Shown here: piece by piece, positions 1-11,165 of the stretch
Numbering within the stretch: position 1 is the stretch's first letter
Layout: each line of letters opens with the position of its first letter
Assembly (NCBI GenBank): GCA_947652115.1
Contig: OX393561.1
Span: forward strand, 33,063,381-33,127,380
Origin: Blastomussa wellsi
Taxonomy: Eukaryota; Cnidaria; Anthozoa; Scleractinia; Plerogyridae
Direction of reading: 5' to 3'
Length of the DNA: 64,000 bases
Program-made: the position numbers and the translations under genes
Notes under the pieces: model-generated
Told to the model about the DNA's origin: nothing
The model's database searches: none
Seen by the model: the letters and a program-made list of their open reading frames with translations, nothing else

Positions 1-1
1 A

Positions 2-807
2 ATTAAAGCCCAATGCAGAACCTTTAAGTTTTGGCTTACTTTAGCTAAACACAAAGAGAATAATTATCTCAAATGGCTTACAATGATATAAAACGGACTA
101 AAGACAAAGTTTTCTGGAGTCAAAAAATCAAAAACTCTTTAGATCATATAGGTTTAGGAAATCTTTGGGAAGAAGCACATTTGTCAGATATAGGAATTGT
201 AAGCATTATTAGACAAAGACTGAAGGATATCGAATTACAAAGGTGGTTCAGTGAGATGAATAATGACATAAGGAAAGATCCCAATCAAAGCAATAAAATG
301 AGAACCTATCGTAAAGTCAAAACAATAGATAATTACAAATGCGAGGATTACCTTCACCAGGTCACCAACATCCGGCACAGAATCACGATGACAAAACTGT
401 GACTTAGTAACCATAGACTGGCAATAGAAACAGGGCGTTACATGAGAACATATAAGAGACCGAACGAAAGAATCTGCCCTTTGTGTAAGAAAGAAGCGGA
501 AGATGAGGAACATTTCTTAGTCTCTTGTCCAGGTTATCAAGAAAAAAGAAAATAACTTTTTGAATGTTTATGTAACAATTTTAAAATCCCAATTGCAAAA
601 ATGTCGACAGAAAATATATTCCTGTTGCTATTAAACCCTCCCCCCAGTCATAATGTTGAGTTACTGAAATTAATTGCGAAGCATATTTATGACTGTTTAT
701 AAAATGAGACAAAAATGTAGGTAGTTAACATTTAACGCAAGAAAATTATGAAATTGTTAATTTATTTGGAAAAATGTTGATGTACCAGGTACAAGACACC
801 AAATAAA
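2..807 (+). mobile_element. 3' end of a LINE (non-LTR retrotransposon), decayed
   Basis: The translation of 73-555 is one reading frame broken by an in-frame TGA at 400-402. A second segment (2-85) continues it upstream in another frame, so there is also a frameshift. The C-terminal part reads LSNHRLAIETGRY, followed by a cysteine/histidine cluster CPLCKKEAEDEEHFLVSCPGY. This is the zinc-binding tail that follows the reverse transcriptase in several LINE families. No reverse transcriptase core is present, so this is a truncated copy. About 250 nt of apparent 3' UTR follow, ending in a TGTA/TGTG simple repeat typical of LINE tails. The exact clade is not resolved. It lies in the PIGT intron that opens the window. 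Confidence 0.75.
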
Positions 808-811
808 CAAA

Positions 812-847
812 TATATGTATGTATGTGTGTATGTATGTATGTATGTA
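812..847 (+). repeat. TATG/TGTG microsatellite at the LINE 3' end
   Basis: Short tandem run of TATG with TGTG variants directly after the LINE 3' region; probably the element's tail. Confidence 0.7.
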
Positions 848-1003
848 GTTCTCCAATTTCTACGTATGCACGATTGTCCTTCTCCTATGGTTATGGGGCT
901 CCGCTTTGCGGCCCTTCCGCTGTAGGTCTGCTAAAAAATGAGAGCAATTGTTGTCAGTTTACAGTCGTAAATCAGACTAAATATTGCTTTTTCTTGTTTA
1001 CAG

Positions 1004-1238
1004 GGTTGATGAAAACTGGTCAGGCCTAACCCAAGCCCTATCTGGCCAATTTTGTGCTTCACTGAATTTTATAGACAGCAAAACAACCACAAGTCCAAAG
1101 CTTTCTTTTAGAAGACAGGGTGTGTCTTCTACTACTGGTATGAATTCTTCACTGTTGAGACATGCTGCTCTGCCAAGGGAGCTAGTCTGCACTGAAAACC
1201 TCACACCATGGAAAAAGCTGTTACCATGTGACTCGAAG
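1004..1238 (+). CDS. PIGT: PIGT exon (first in window)
   Basis: Acceptor TTTACAG, donor AAG/GTAATA. Encodes [20 protein letters not shown] through [13 protein letters not shown], including the cysteine expected to bond PIGK. Begins with the third base of a codon. Confidence 0.93.
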
Positions 1239-4200
1239 GTAATAACATTGCTATAAGTGGAGAGTTTTTGTGTTACCCTGTCTTCTGTTCCCATTGGGTT
1301 TGCATTATTTCTCATAGTGTAGTTACTGTTTTAGACTGTATACATGTAGGAAGTTCTCTAAAGTGGTTAAACCTTTGTGGCTTGGTGAACTATGGATTTA
1401 CAGTTCAAATTATCTGTGTGAAATAACAATTACTCAAGACATTAATTTCCTTTCATTTCTACCTTAAATTTTAATTCATTAATTCTTCATTTCTAACTTA
1501 GTTTTTCTGTGAAACTACGAAAACTGTGAACACCCTGGGTTGTCAATAAGTGCCGGCAACCGGCGATATCGCTGGCTACTTAAACATTTTCACCAGCTAC
1601 GATTTGGAGGAGATAAGCAGGAAAAAAGCATTCATTACAAAAACGCTTAAAAAGGGGCCCCAGTGCCATCTACTTTCAAAATATCTCCGCATACTTCAAA
1701 TCTTATTGACAACCCTGAACACCAGAAATAGTTTTGGAACATTATTCTGTTACAACAAAAAAGCCAATCAGGTGTGAGAAAACTAAACCACAAACAGCAA
1801 GGGTAATTACTTTGCAGTTTTGAGGTTTGTGTTTGTGTGCTGAACTTTAATTTGTTCCTTTACCACTTTTTAAGATTTCTCTGGTTCACATTGTTATATG
1901 TATGTCTTGTAACCTTTCTTTCCTTATGTAAATGTTTCTTAAAGTTGTCATGCAGTTAGCTTCATAATCACTAAGCTTAGCTGCCTCTGTTTGACTATAG
2001 ATTTGAAGGAAATCACCCTTCCCCCCCCCCCCCCCCCCCACCACACTCAAATTTTGTTTAACATATTTTGAGTGACAGTGCATCATTTTCAACTGGTAAA
2101 ACATATATTTTTTGTCATAATACAGGCTGGTATAAGTACTCTTTTTTACTCCTTGCTGCTGTACAGTGTGAGCTACCATTCTCTTGCAATCCATCTACGA
2201 CCTATTTGCCAGGTAATTTTAAATCAAAAAGAAAGACTAACCAAATTTTCTTCTTTAATTGGGACATTAACAATGACTACGTTGAGGCCTGTTTTGTAGC
2301 ACTGAGAGTACATGTATGTTACAGGTCTAAATAATTATTATCTATAGGTATTTTTTTTTCAAAGAAGGTTAATTTTTTTAAACCTTGGTTATATTTTATT
2401 TTTATCTTGTTTTTATCTATAAAAAGTCATCCATCCCTCTGCCCCCAACTCAACCTTCCTTCTCCCCCCCTCCAACCCATAGGTGAGAAAGCAGCGGACC
2501 GACTCGTGTGTTCGCTGATACTGGTAACCAGGTCCCACCTGGGTAAAACCCTGCAACCTACATGATCTCTTACCCAAAGAATTGCAATATTTGAACTCAC
2601 TGGCTTTAGTCTGTGGTATATTTAACAATTACCCTTGCGAAATTGCGCAGAATATCACCTGATACTTAGCCCGCGGGGCTGTAGGCTAAGTTGGCTAAAA
2701 TCAGATGATATTCCTCAAGATTGAGCAGGATAATTGTTTTATTATTCAACAAATTGTCAACAAAATGCATTTGAGAGGTAGAAAAGTCACCGTTATGGTG
2801 TGCTTCATGATATTTTGACCAATTTATTGTTACTTAACGTATATCACGGGATATCTGTCAAGTATAGATGATAGATACAGTCTCTTCATGACCATATATA
2901 GGCAATGAGATAATTTGCTGAATAATAAAAACTCTTATTATTCAGCAAATTGTCACATTCCCCATATATGGTCATGAAGCAATTGTTATCCATCATCTGT
3001 ACTTGACAGATATCCTGCGATACACGCTAAGTAACAATAATCTGGCCAAAGTCTTGCAAAGCCGCGCATAACGTCAACTTTTCTAGCTGTAAAATGCACT
3101 TTGTTGACAATTATCCTGCTCAATCTTGCGAAACATCGTCTGAGCTTAGCCAACTTGGCCTTTGGCCTCGTCGGCTCTGTATCAGGCAATATTCCATGCA
3201 ATTTTGCTGGATAATTGTTAGATATACATGTAGCATTGCCTGTAAACCAATCAAAACTTAGGAATCGCCCTGGCTAGTTTTTAATTATTAGAGTTATACA
3301 TTTTATATAATAATATTTCAGGATCCAAGCTGTTCACAGTTCTCTGTGGAGCTGGTGCAGTCACTTTCCATGGTGCTAGATCCACTGTTGAGAGGTGGAT
3401 CTAAATTTGGTAAGCTATCTTCAGCATTGCATGGAAAGATGTACCTGATGTAAAACATAATGTATTTTTTCATCCCAGATGTCTTGAAAAATGGTCACAG
3501 AGGAAGAAAAGCTTAACATGATTTGCTATACCAAGACTTGAAAACGTTTGCTAACGACAGCATAGAACCTAGAGAAATATAGTTGATACTTATCACAAAA
3601 ATGTGAAAAGAATAAAAGTGTTGATAATGGACTGAGTGGACTACAATTTGGGGAGAAGCCCAGCACACAGTTCAATGTCGATTCAATATTAGGAGCTCTC
3701 TGGAATTCTGTTGATTTCTGTTGTTAGACGACAGAAGGACCAGTTACATGTACTATTACTAATTCTTCATAAGCTCTGAAATGCATTGCGTGGTTGGAAA
3801 TATATACAGTGCTTAGAAATGTAAGTGAAAACCCCCTGGAAAAATTAATCACTCTTGGCTACTCCATGATAAGAATGTCTTCTTTGGATGATGCTTTCTT
3901 AGGAATTGAACTGAAAGTGAGCCAGCTTCTCTCCAAAGTTCTTTTGCGGATGCCTGAGCGAAGATTTTATGATGAGATGTTCATTGAAATAAAGACATAA
4001 TTTCATGTTTAAATAGTTTGAAGAGCTCTAATTTAGGTCATAACTGTGCAGAAAACGTCAAAATCGTCCAAAAAATTGTTTTTTGGTGTTAATGGTTAAA
4101 TAAAATGAGGGTTTGAGAAAATGGGATTTAACTGTACTTCCTTTACTGTATTATCATGTAGATTGGTCCTTCAAGAAGTTGTTTGGCCGTACCATCAAGT

Positions 4201-7200
4201 CTGCATGTCCGCTTGCCACAACCAGCAAGGTTTATGTGGACATTAGCAGTAACAAGGTTTGTGACACTATTAAATAAGTTGTTATTGCACAGTATGACAC
4301 AATTATGATATGTGAGAGCCTGGGACAAAATCACAGCACAAAGAAAATGTTGAGCAGCACTCAACCCCCTGGGAGAAAAATTGTTGGCAGCAGATCTCTG
4401 TATTACTCTCGTACCCAGATCTTCTCAGCCCTCGGGAGCGAACATCAACCCAGCTGTTAACGGCAGTGATGAAAAATAGCGCACGCTGCATTTGACGCGC
4501 GTAAGCTCGCCGTACACATCAGCTTTGTGAAGTTTTCTAGACCTTTCTACACATCTTCTCTTTCAAATACATGTTTATTGACAAACTTTGGAACTTACAA
4601 GCTTGAAAGTCAAACTATTTTTGTTGCTAATTAATTCACTTTAAAAATGTTTAGAAGAAGGAAGTGTTTTAATAGAATTCAAAGCTTTAAAAGCTGCTAC
4701 ATTATCTTACCAGCTCACATGTGTGTCCCGCGTGCAAAATGATGCAGTTCATTGACCAATCAGAATGGCAAACCAAGCGGACTTGGCCAGATGTTTCCTA
4801 CAAATTGATTAAACATCTGGGTACAAGATTAGACAGTGTAGTCAGTGTACTTCACAGCCCCCCTCCCGCAAAACAAAAATATAAATAAATAAATATCTAT
4901 CTTCAGCAGCAAATCTTTGCTGCAATCTCAAGATCTTAGTTGTCACAACCATTTGTGGCTGTAAATCACCCAATAGATTATTTATTGTAGCCTTGATGTT
5001 ATAACTGCCCTGCCAAGGAATACCTCTCTCTTTAACATTTGACCATTTTTCTTGATGCATTACAGAGTGGTTCAGAGTTCACCGTGTCTCCAGGTTTTTC
5101 CACAGTAACAAAACAGGTCACACGACAGCACCATCAGCACTTTGCTGTGTATGATGTAAAGCAAATAAGTAAGTTGAAAACAAGTCTTTGTAGTCATTTC
5201 TTTGCAGCATGGTGTTTTAATGGTTAGTGTGCTGGACTCCAGATTGAGCAATCTGAGTTTGAGCCTTGGCCGGGGCACAGCATTATATTCCTGGGCAAGA
5301 TGCTTTACTCTCACAGTAACCTGCGATCATGCCCTCCCTCCCTACTTATCATCTCAGGGAAAGAGGGCAAGATACATTTGCTTGTCAGATCTCATGTAAA
5401 AAAGCCAGATTTTGGCTTTTTACATGATTGATCGAGAAACAATGCTTATGACATGCTTGTGTTCTCATTGGCTGTCTTTTTAAAAGAGGCTTCCGGTCGA
5501 GACAGCATGTTTACAGAGTTCGAACGATTTAAATGATATAGCTGAAACCCTGACAAATTTACGGCATAATTCTCAAAAGGCCGAGCATAGAGAGCGTTTT
5601 TAAATGCTTACAAGACGCGTAATTTGTTTGCGTGGAGATGTTTTGGTGTTTAGCCCAACGGTTTTTTCAAATAATTTCAAAGGTGTTGGATAAAATATTT
5701 ACCGGTAAATTAAAAATACGTTAATTGTCCGCATCATAAACCCACTCGAATGTTGATATAGAAATAATTCGTTTTAGATACTTAAACACCAGTTCAACCT
5801 TCTTCCAAATAAATTTTCATTCTTACAAAACCAAAATAATCGCTTTTGGCCATATACTTTAGACACAATGCTGGGAGTGGGAGTAGAAATGCTCCTACCT
5901 TCATGCTACTGAAACCAGGATAAGCTTCTGCCTGATGGCCACTTAGTTAGGGCTTATCTCCAGATTCTGTTGCATTAAGCAACTAGGATTTTTCTGCCCA
6001 TCTTGGATGGGGTGCTAGGCCATCTCTGGGTTACCCCCAGCATTAAATTTACCCATACCCATTTGTATACAGCTGGATGAAGAGAGGTATTGTGATGGTC
6101 CAGAGTGCTTACTATTAGCTATAGCCCACCACACCTCCCACAACAAAAATTAAAGAGAAAAGCTTTGAATTTTTGCTGACTATTCCTGGTGTGATTAGAT
6201 GTCTATTGTTTTCTCTCTTGTTCCAGTTAACCCAAGTGTCTCTGAAGAATCCCTTAATGTGGTGTTCAAGTGGAAGAGGAGGGCCACTCAAGGTAACAAC
6301 TGGAACTCAATATACCAGTAGCTGTTTTATTTTAAATCAAATTGACAGAGAAATTACCCCTCAAAACTGGTTGTATCCTTGTATTCCATATTTTAATGGT
6401 TTGTGGCAAATCCTCTTCCCCTTTTATGGGTGGGGCCAAACCAAAAGGAAGGAATGTATTTGTAATGTAGTTAGCAGGGCAGTTCAATCAAATTCAGGAT
6501 ACGCAAAAAGCTAGTCAGAGTTGCTCAAGGTGATCGCCTCAAGCAGCCCTTACACTTCTTTTGTGATCTGCCCTTGTGCACCAGCACTTGATACTATGCG
6601 CTATTGCTACTACTAGAAATGGAAAAATGTCCATAACTTGAAAGACAGGAGCTAAGAAAGGGTTGTAAGAGTTTCGGTTATTGTAAGTTATCCAAAATCC
6701 TTGTTTATTTGCTGTATATTTCGTGTGCAGACTATTGACGATTTTTTTCTGACAGGGTTTCCTCCTCAGCTTTATGCTCAAAGATTCATAACAGGTTAGT
6801 AAGACACATACACAACATAATTTGTACTAGGAAATGTACTTTTATAAACAGTCAAACCTCTGTTGCTAAGGAAACTGTATAAAGTGGTCGAGCTCCACTG
6901 ACCAGTAAGTTATCAAATTCTCAGAAATCATTCCTCGTCAGTACTTACTGTAAGTATTACCTCTACGTTGACATGTTGATAATACACAGTTTTGTTTTCT
7001 TACCTCTATTAAACAGTCACTTCATTAGATTACAATGTGGTGTTTTGAAGCACCACATAAAGGGTTATCCCTTTAACTCCTAAAATCATTATTGTCCTTT
7101 TTTTAGGGTACGGTGAGGAGAAGGGAGGTATCACGTCCTTGATACACAATCGCCACCCCACGGATCCCCTGCCAGTAGTGTACTTTGCTACTTTCCCATG

Positions 7201-9575
7201 GTTCCTCAGGATCTTTTTGCACACGTTAACCATCAAAAGTGCTGGCAAGGACATTAAACCTGGTACATGTGGTTCAACTCCTATTTATTTAGATAGTGTT
7301 CCTTATAACCATCCATTTTCAGATTTACTTTATCCAGACTGTTTAAATCCTTGTGTTGGCTGGAACGAAAAAATAAAAAATAGATCGAGCAGCAATGACA
7401 AGGGGCCTGTTTGTTGCAGGCTGAGCTGACTGACCACGTGATGTAATCTAAACCATGTGTCCACCTTTGGAGGTGGATTGTTCAAATTGTAATCTAAGAT
7501 CAGTTTGACCATAATTGAAAATCTAATTTTCATTTGAAGATCTTGATTTAGATTGGTTAAAAGGAAGGCTACCTGTGTTTGTTCTGTGCTGGACACGCAG
7601 AGAAAAGATATGCGAGCGAAGCGAGGGAAAGAGTGAAGAGGTGGGGGTCCCGCCTCACCTCTTCGCTCTTCAGGCTACTGATAACAGGTCACTGGTGTCT
7701 TTTTATTGGCTAAAATCGATATTGACGGGGTCTAAATTTCCCATGTAGACCGGTTGCATTTTGGGGTCAGACAGTTACAAACAAAACAGGAACACATTGT
7801 CCCCTTTTTGTCTAAAAATACTAAGTGGAAAATTAGAAAAGCTTGACAAGAATAAAAAGTAAAGATACGACCAAATTTTTGCAAATTTAAGTTCAGCTCA
7901 TTGCCATTCACAAACAAAACGTCAGCAAGAACGAAGCACTGTCGTTAAGCAAATTTAAGTTTCCGTTTGGCCATATAATAAACATCTTATTAACCGAGCT
8001 TAGTCGGTCTGTATGGGAGAATCTTGACCTCGGTCGTGAGTAGACCTCATTGCGTTCGGTCTGTACTCACTACCTCGGTCAAGATTCTCCCATACAGACC
8101 TCCCGCTCGGTTAATAAGAGCTACGTAATAGAGCCGTTGACCAGTCATGGTCCTCTGTCATGCAATGCTTCGCTCCCAAGAGTGAAGCGTTGTGTTACAG
8201 AGAGCTGGCCAGAACTGGCCCAACAGAGCCGAAATGTTGTTTTCTTTCAAACTTAAAATAGACCAAAACAGTGATTAGCATGACCTGCATTCTTGGGGTG
8301 TTCTTTTTCCTTTTAGAATAAGAACTTAATTTACAGTTTGTTTTTTGTCTAGATGTGATTCACGTGAAACCAGCAAAGGATCGTTTGAGGCCATACACTC
8401 TTGAAATGTTGCTGACGTTACCAGCAAACTCTGTAACAGAACTCAGTGTACAGTTCCATAAAGGATTCCTGAAATGGACAGAACATCCTCCAGACGCTCA
8501 TCATGGCTTCTACATCGGGTATACACTCTCCTTAATTCTTTATTTTCACTGCTGCACGGCTTATAAGGAAATTTACCTGTTTCTCCCAGTTTCCTAGAAA
8601 TGGTATTACAACACAGCACGGCTTAAATCGTCGTAAAGTTGCATATCTAACTTTACGCTATGCAGTAAAGCTCAGTAAAGATTGCAAACCTGTGCGTAAA
8701 GTTGATGTGAACTTGACGTAAAGATGACATTTATAACACTTTACGGAAACGTAAAGTTTGCTTAAGACTCATTACACAAGCTTTAAATGTGAGTGTAAAG
8801 CTGATGTAAAGGTCAGCTTCAAAAAACTTAAAGGTGCCGTAAAGTAGACATTTACGTCGACTTTTCGTCGGCTTTACACCACAGTAAAGTTTTCTTTTCA
8901 AGCTGTGTGCAACATTTGCTGTTTTCGCATATGCTTACGATGCCTAGCCTTCGTTGCAGGTTTTGTCCATCTGTGACGCAGGCTGACGATGCCATGACTG
9001 GTTCCGTCAGACTGGCGACTGCTTTTTAAAGCTTTTAAGTGATCTTAAGTACCATGAGTTTTTTCGTCTGTTATTATCATGGGAAAAGTAAACGCTTCTC
9101 ACTAACATGTACAATTTTTGTTTATTTCAGTTCAGCTGTGATTTCCACAAAACTTCAAAGCCCACTAAATTACACTGGCCCCTCGCGCCAATCATCTCTT
9201 CTGTTTCCTAGGTAACCTAAACAATTTCAATTTTTAAAAATCTGCTGCTATTTTTGATTGATTGGTTGATTTTTGTCTAGTGGTGAAACCGCCGCAGAAG
9301 AGGGGGTCTTCCTTCGTCTCCACACAGAAATTCTGCTGATCACCCTCCCCACCCCTGACTTCAGTATGCCGTATAATGTCATCTGCTTAGCGTGTACTGT
9401 GGTGGCCATTGCATTTGGTTCGTTCCACAACCTTTCCTCTCGGAGATTCGAAGCTGTGGACACCAAGAAAAACCCTGGTCTCATTGGCAAGGTTAAAGCT
9501 GTGTTGGCAAACTTCAAGGACAAGATATTTGGAAAGAAGAAAGAAGAAATTACTGAAGAAAAGAAAGAGAATTGA
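1004..9575 (+). CDS. PIGT: PIG-T, GPI transamidase complex subunit (C-terminal 469 residues; 11 exons, 5' end outside window)
   Basis: PIG-T is the ER-lumenal scaffold of the GPI transamidase, with PIGK, GPAA1, PIGS and PIGU, which attaches GPI anchors to proteins. Exons: 1004-1238, 2126-2212, 3322-3409, 4162-4256, 5066-5168, 6227-6292, 6756-6794, 7107-7262, 8353-8518, 9131-9211, 9281-9575. All have AG/GT borders and agreeing phases, totalling 1411 nt. Recognised stretches include [31 protein letters not shown], and [15 protein letters not shown] before the single C-terminal membrane helix. The cysteine of LVCTENL (codon 1188-1190) aligns with human Cys182, known to be disulfide-bonded to PIGK. 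The tail is Lys/Glu-rich ([14 protein letters not shown]). Roughly 125 N-terminal residues, including the signal peptide, are missing because the window starts inside the gene. No canonical AATAAA lies within about 300 nt of the stop. Confidence 0.96.
2126..2212 (+). CDS. PIGT: PIGT exon
   Basis: 29 codons between TACAG and GTAATT, ending [14 protein letters not shown], matching the conserved PIG-T segment SYHSQAVHIRPVC. Confidence 0.92.
2623..3220. mobile_element. Fold-back element (MITE) in a PIGT intron
   Basis: Two arms of roughly 290 nt are inverted copies of each other. The outer ends read TAACAATTA-CC/GG-TAATTGTTA, and both arms carry GATTGAGCAGGATAATTGT. A short loop around 2925-2940 separates them. 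No coding capacity is apparent. A related half copy is at 53883-54049. Confidence 0.85.
3322..3409 (+). CDS. PIGT: PIGT exon
   Basis: Encodes [20 protein letters not shown] and following residues; acceptor TTTCAG, donor G/GTAAGC, leaving phase 1. Confidence 0.88.
4162..4256 (+). CDS. PIGT: PIGT exon
   Basis: Encodes [19 protein letters not shown] and [11 protein letters not shown]; the first Asp codon is completed by the preceding exon. Confidence 0.92.
5066..5168 (+). CDS. PIGT: PIGT exon
   Basis: Encodes [11 protein letters not shown] through [10 protein letters not shown]; donor A/GTAAGT. The residues HFAVYD align with the family motif TYAIYDL. Confidence 0.88.
5211..5345 (+). mobile_element. 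tRNA-derived SINE, truncated
   Basis: Starts with an A-box-like TGGTTAGTGTGCTGG, then a B-box-like GAGTTTGAGCC, then the family body CTGGGCAAGATGCTTTACTC. It matches the fuller copies at 34240-34506 and 38065-38330. It lies in the PIGT intron after 5168. Confidence 0.75.
5877..5942 (+). mobile_element. SINE 3' fragment
   Basis: Plus-oriented 3' end of the same SINE family (GGAGTAGAAATGCTCC ... CTGATGGCCA). It abuts an inverted copy at 5943, giving a tail-to-tail pair. Confidence 0.65.
5943..6100 (-). mobile_element. SINE fragment, inverted relative to its neighbour
   Basis: Reverse-oriented body of the same SINE family: the GGATGGGGTGCTAGGCCATC block, then GGGTTACCCCCAGCA, then the ATACAGCTGGATGAAGAGAG block. 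Confidence 0.7.
6227..6292 (+). CDS. PIGT: PIGT exon
   Basis: Encodes [20 protein letters not shown]; acceptor TTCCAG, donor [16 protein letters not shown] matches the family motif LNIQLKWKR. Confidence 0.88.
6756..6794 (+). CDS. PIGT: PIGT exon (39 nt)
   Basis: Small exon encoding [12 protein letters not shown], equivalent to VPFLHAQRYVS in vertebrates. Acceptor GACAG, donor GTTAGT; both phases fit. Confidence 0.86.
7107..7262 (+). CDS. PIGT: PIGT exon
   Basis: Encodes [19 protein letters not shown] through [20 protein letters not shown]; strongly conserved lumenal segment. Confidence 0.94.
7986..8118. mobile_element. Palindromic MITE in a PIGT intron
   Basis: 133 bp with inverted ends CTTATTAACCGAGC / GCTCGGTTAATAAG and long inverted arms containing GTCTGTATGGGAGAATCTTG. 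The loop is about 25 nt. Confidence 0.8.
8353..8518 (+). CDS. PIGT: PIGT exon
   Basis: Encodes [20 protein letters not shown] through [17 protein letters not shown]; matches the family's WTEYxPDxxHGFYV block. Confidence 0.94.
8625..8895. repeat. GTAAAG-rich intronic block
   Basis: The hexamer GTAAAG or its complement CTTTAC occurs more than ten times in about 270 nt at irregular spacing, in the intron between the exons ending at 8518 and starting at 9131. Origin unknown. Confidence 0.6.
9131..9211 (+). CDS. PIGT: PIGT exon
   Basis: Encodes [17 protein letters not shown] and SRQSSLLFP; less conserved linker. Phase 2 at both ends. Confidence 0.85.
   Translation, partial: FSCDFHKTSKPTKLHWPLAPIISSVS
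9281..9575 (+). CDS. PIGT: PIGT last exon
   Basis: Encodes [20 protein letters not shown], the single membrane helix (about [16 protein letters not shown]), and a basic cytoplasmic tail ending at TGA 9573-9575. Confidence 0.94.
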
Positions 9576-9897
9576 AAGCTACTTGTCGATATGCATGGTT
9601 ACAAGAATAAGCTGAAGCAGTGGTCTAATGATCTACATCAGTCAGTCATTACGGCAATGGACCAATCAGAATTCGAAGCAAACGCGTAACCGCGGCAAGA
9701 GCGGGAAAAGTCGGGTAAGCAATTCGTGAGTGGCCTTGATTGTCACATGATTGGCAGAAGAGAAAGCCATCGCTCTGATTGGTTAGGTCACGCGTCACGA
9801 ATTCTGTGAACCAATCATCTGTTGTGGATGTAAACGATAATGCTTAGAAGGCGGGTCCCTGTAAAAGTCAATCAACATCATGATAATAACCAACAAA
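9576..9897. other. Region after PIGT; possible promoter of a downstream gene
   Basis: Holds the PIGT 3' UTR and a locally CpG-richer stretch (ACGCG, CCGCGG, GCGGG around 9680-9710 and again near 9790), with two CCAAT-type pentamers. No TATA box or terminator is convincing. The block precedes the candidate start codon at 9898. Confidence 0.3.
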
Positions 9898-10023
9898 ATG
9901 GTAGACTTCGAGGAGCACGTTACAATTTTCTCGATTGTTTTTCTTTTTTTGGTCCCCTTTCTCTACACTCGCGGCTTTGGCAGTCTCCAGAACAAACGTA
10001 CTGACGTGTATACGTCCGGGAAG
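9898..10023 (+). CDS. Candidate first exon of an unknown membrane protein
   Basis: An ATG in strong context (ACAAAATGG) opens 42 codons: MVDFEEHVTIFSIVFLFLVP, then FLYTRGFGSLQNKRTDVYTS and GK. It ends at an AAG/GTATTC donor-like site. The hydrophobic run (about residues 9-23) would be an N-terminal membrane anchor or signal. I do not recognise the protein and could not find a downstream exon: the following 3 kb is fold-back and minisatellite DNA. It may be a real first exon, or chance. Confidence 0.3.
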
Positions 10024-10510
10024 GTATTCAAATTATTTTTCTAGCAATAGATGTAGGGTAATGTTAAATTCACATTTGAAAGCCGAGACATACCAAGTGA
10101 CAAGTCGATGGAAAAATCGCCTCGTTTGACAGTGACAGTAGTTATGTAATTTGTGAAATCGTGTTCAGTTTTATCATAATTCATAATCTAGTTCTGTGGC
10201 TAAAAGCAACCGAGTGTTGGCGTAGGGGCGTTTCACGTAAGCGATAGGTAATCGCTATCAGAGTATAGTAACACAAGGTTTGTAATTTAGGGTTTATTTT
10301 TATCATGTCATCTTCGAAGAAAACGAGATTACGAGGAAAGTGTAAACGGAGATGGCTTTATCCGACTCTGGTAACAATTAGTGGGTTGCTTGTTGTCCGC
10401 AGATGACATTCACACTCAAACTGTTTAATTTATCTAACGTCATTTTACTGACTTGTTTATTGTAATATTACAGAATAAATAACTTGCTTATTTTACAGAG
10501 TTGTTTGTAA
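10024..10510. other. Unassigned non-coding stretch
   Basis: No recognised gene. A short ATG-initiated run near 10306 (MSSSKKTRLRGKCKRRWLY) ends at a GTAACA donor-like site and could be another small exon, but nothing supports it. Confidence 0.3.
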
Positions 10511-11165
10511 CATTAGAAGATTCTTTTGCAGGTGTCTTAGAATTGACGAGTTCAAGGAAAGAAAATTTCAAACTAGGAAGGAAGGAAAAAGTGGATGTGG
10601 AAACTACTACCTCCCCGCCTACCTCCACTAACTACCATTTATTTTACACTTTTAGCAAGAGTTTGGAGTTCTCATCCTTATGGTACAGTAGCCTCTAATA
10701 CGCATGTGTACTGGGTGAGTATGTCTCAAAGGCTACTGTACCACAAGGATGAGAACTCCAAACTCTTGCTAAAAGTATAAAATAAATTGTAGTTAGTGGT
10801 GGCTGGTGGGTAGGTGGTGTATTCCACATCCACTTTTACCTTCCTTCCAAGATTGAAATTTTCCTTTCCGCCAAAAAACTTCCAAAAAATTTTCTTCAAA
10901 ATGTGCTGTACAAATTTACAACAAGGATGCGAACTCCGAAATCTTCTTGCTGAGAGTATAATCAAGCTGACTAACGTTTTTTTGTCACATTTGAATTTTG
11001 ATCAGCTTGGGTTGGACTAATTGTGGCATTCCAATAAAAGAAATGCTAGTTAGTGGTGGTTGGTGGGGAGGCGGTGGTTTGTACATCCACTTTTTCCTTT
11101 CTTCTAAGGTTGGTTTTTTTTCTTTCCTTGGACTCGTCATTTTCAAGGCATCTGCAATCTAAGAG
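10511..11165. mobile_element. Nested fold-back element
   Basis: The outer ends are inverted copies (TTGACGAGTTCAAGGAAAG on the left; its inverse CTTTCCTTGGACTCGTCA on the right). Inside, arms at about 10560-10700 and 10735-10870 form a near-perfect palindrome with a ~35-nt loop. A third partial arm lies near 10918-11120. Confidence 0.75.

Noticed and set aside
1550..1777. 75-codon plus-strand ORF in a PIGT intron
   Set aside because: Does not match PIG-T, has no splice context and looks like repeat DNA.
2021..2040. Poly-C and poly-G tracts (also near 18027, 28690, 28785, 29568, 29643, 58339)
   Set aside because: Ordinary homopolymer runs; lengths may be sequencing-limited, and no function is evident.
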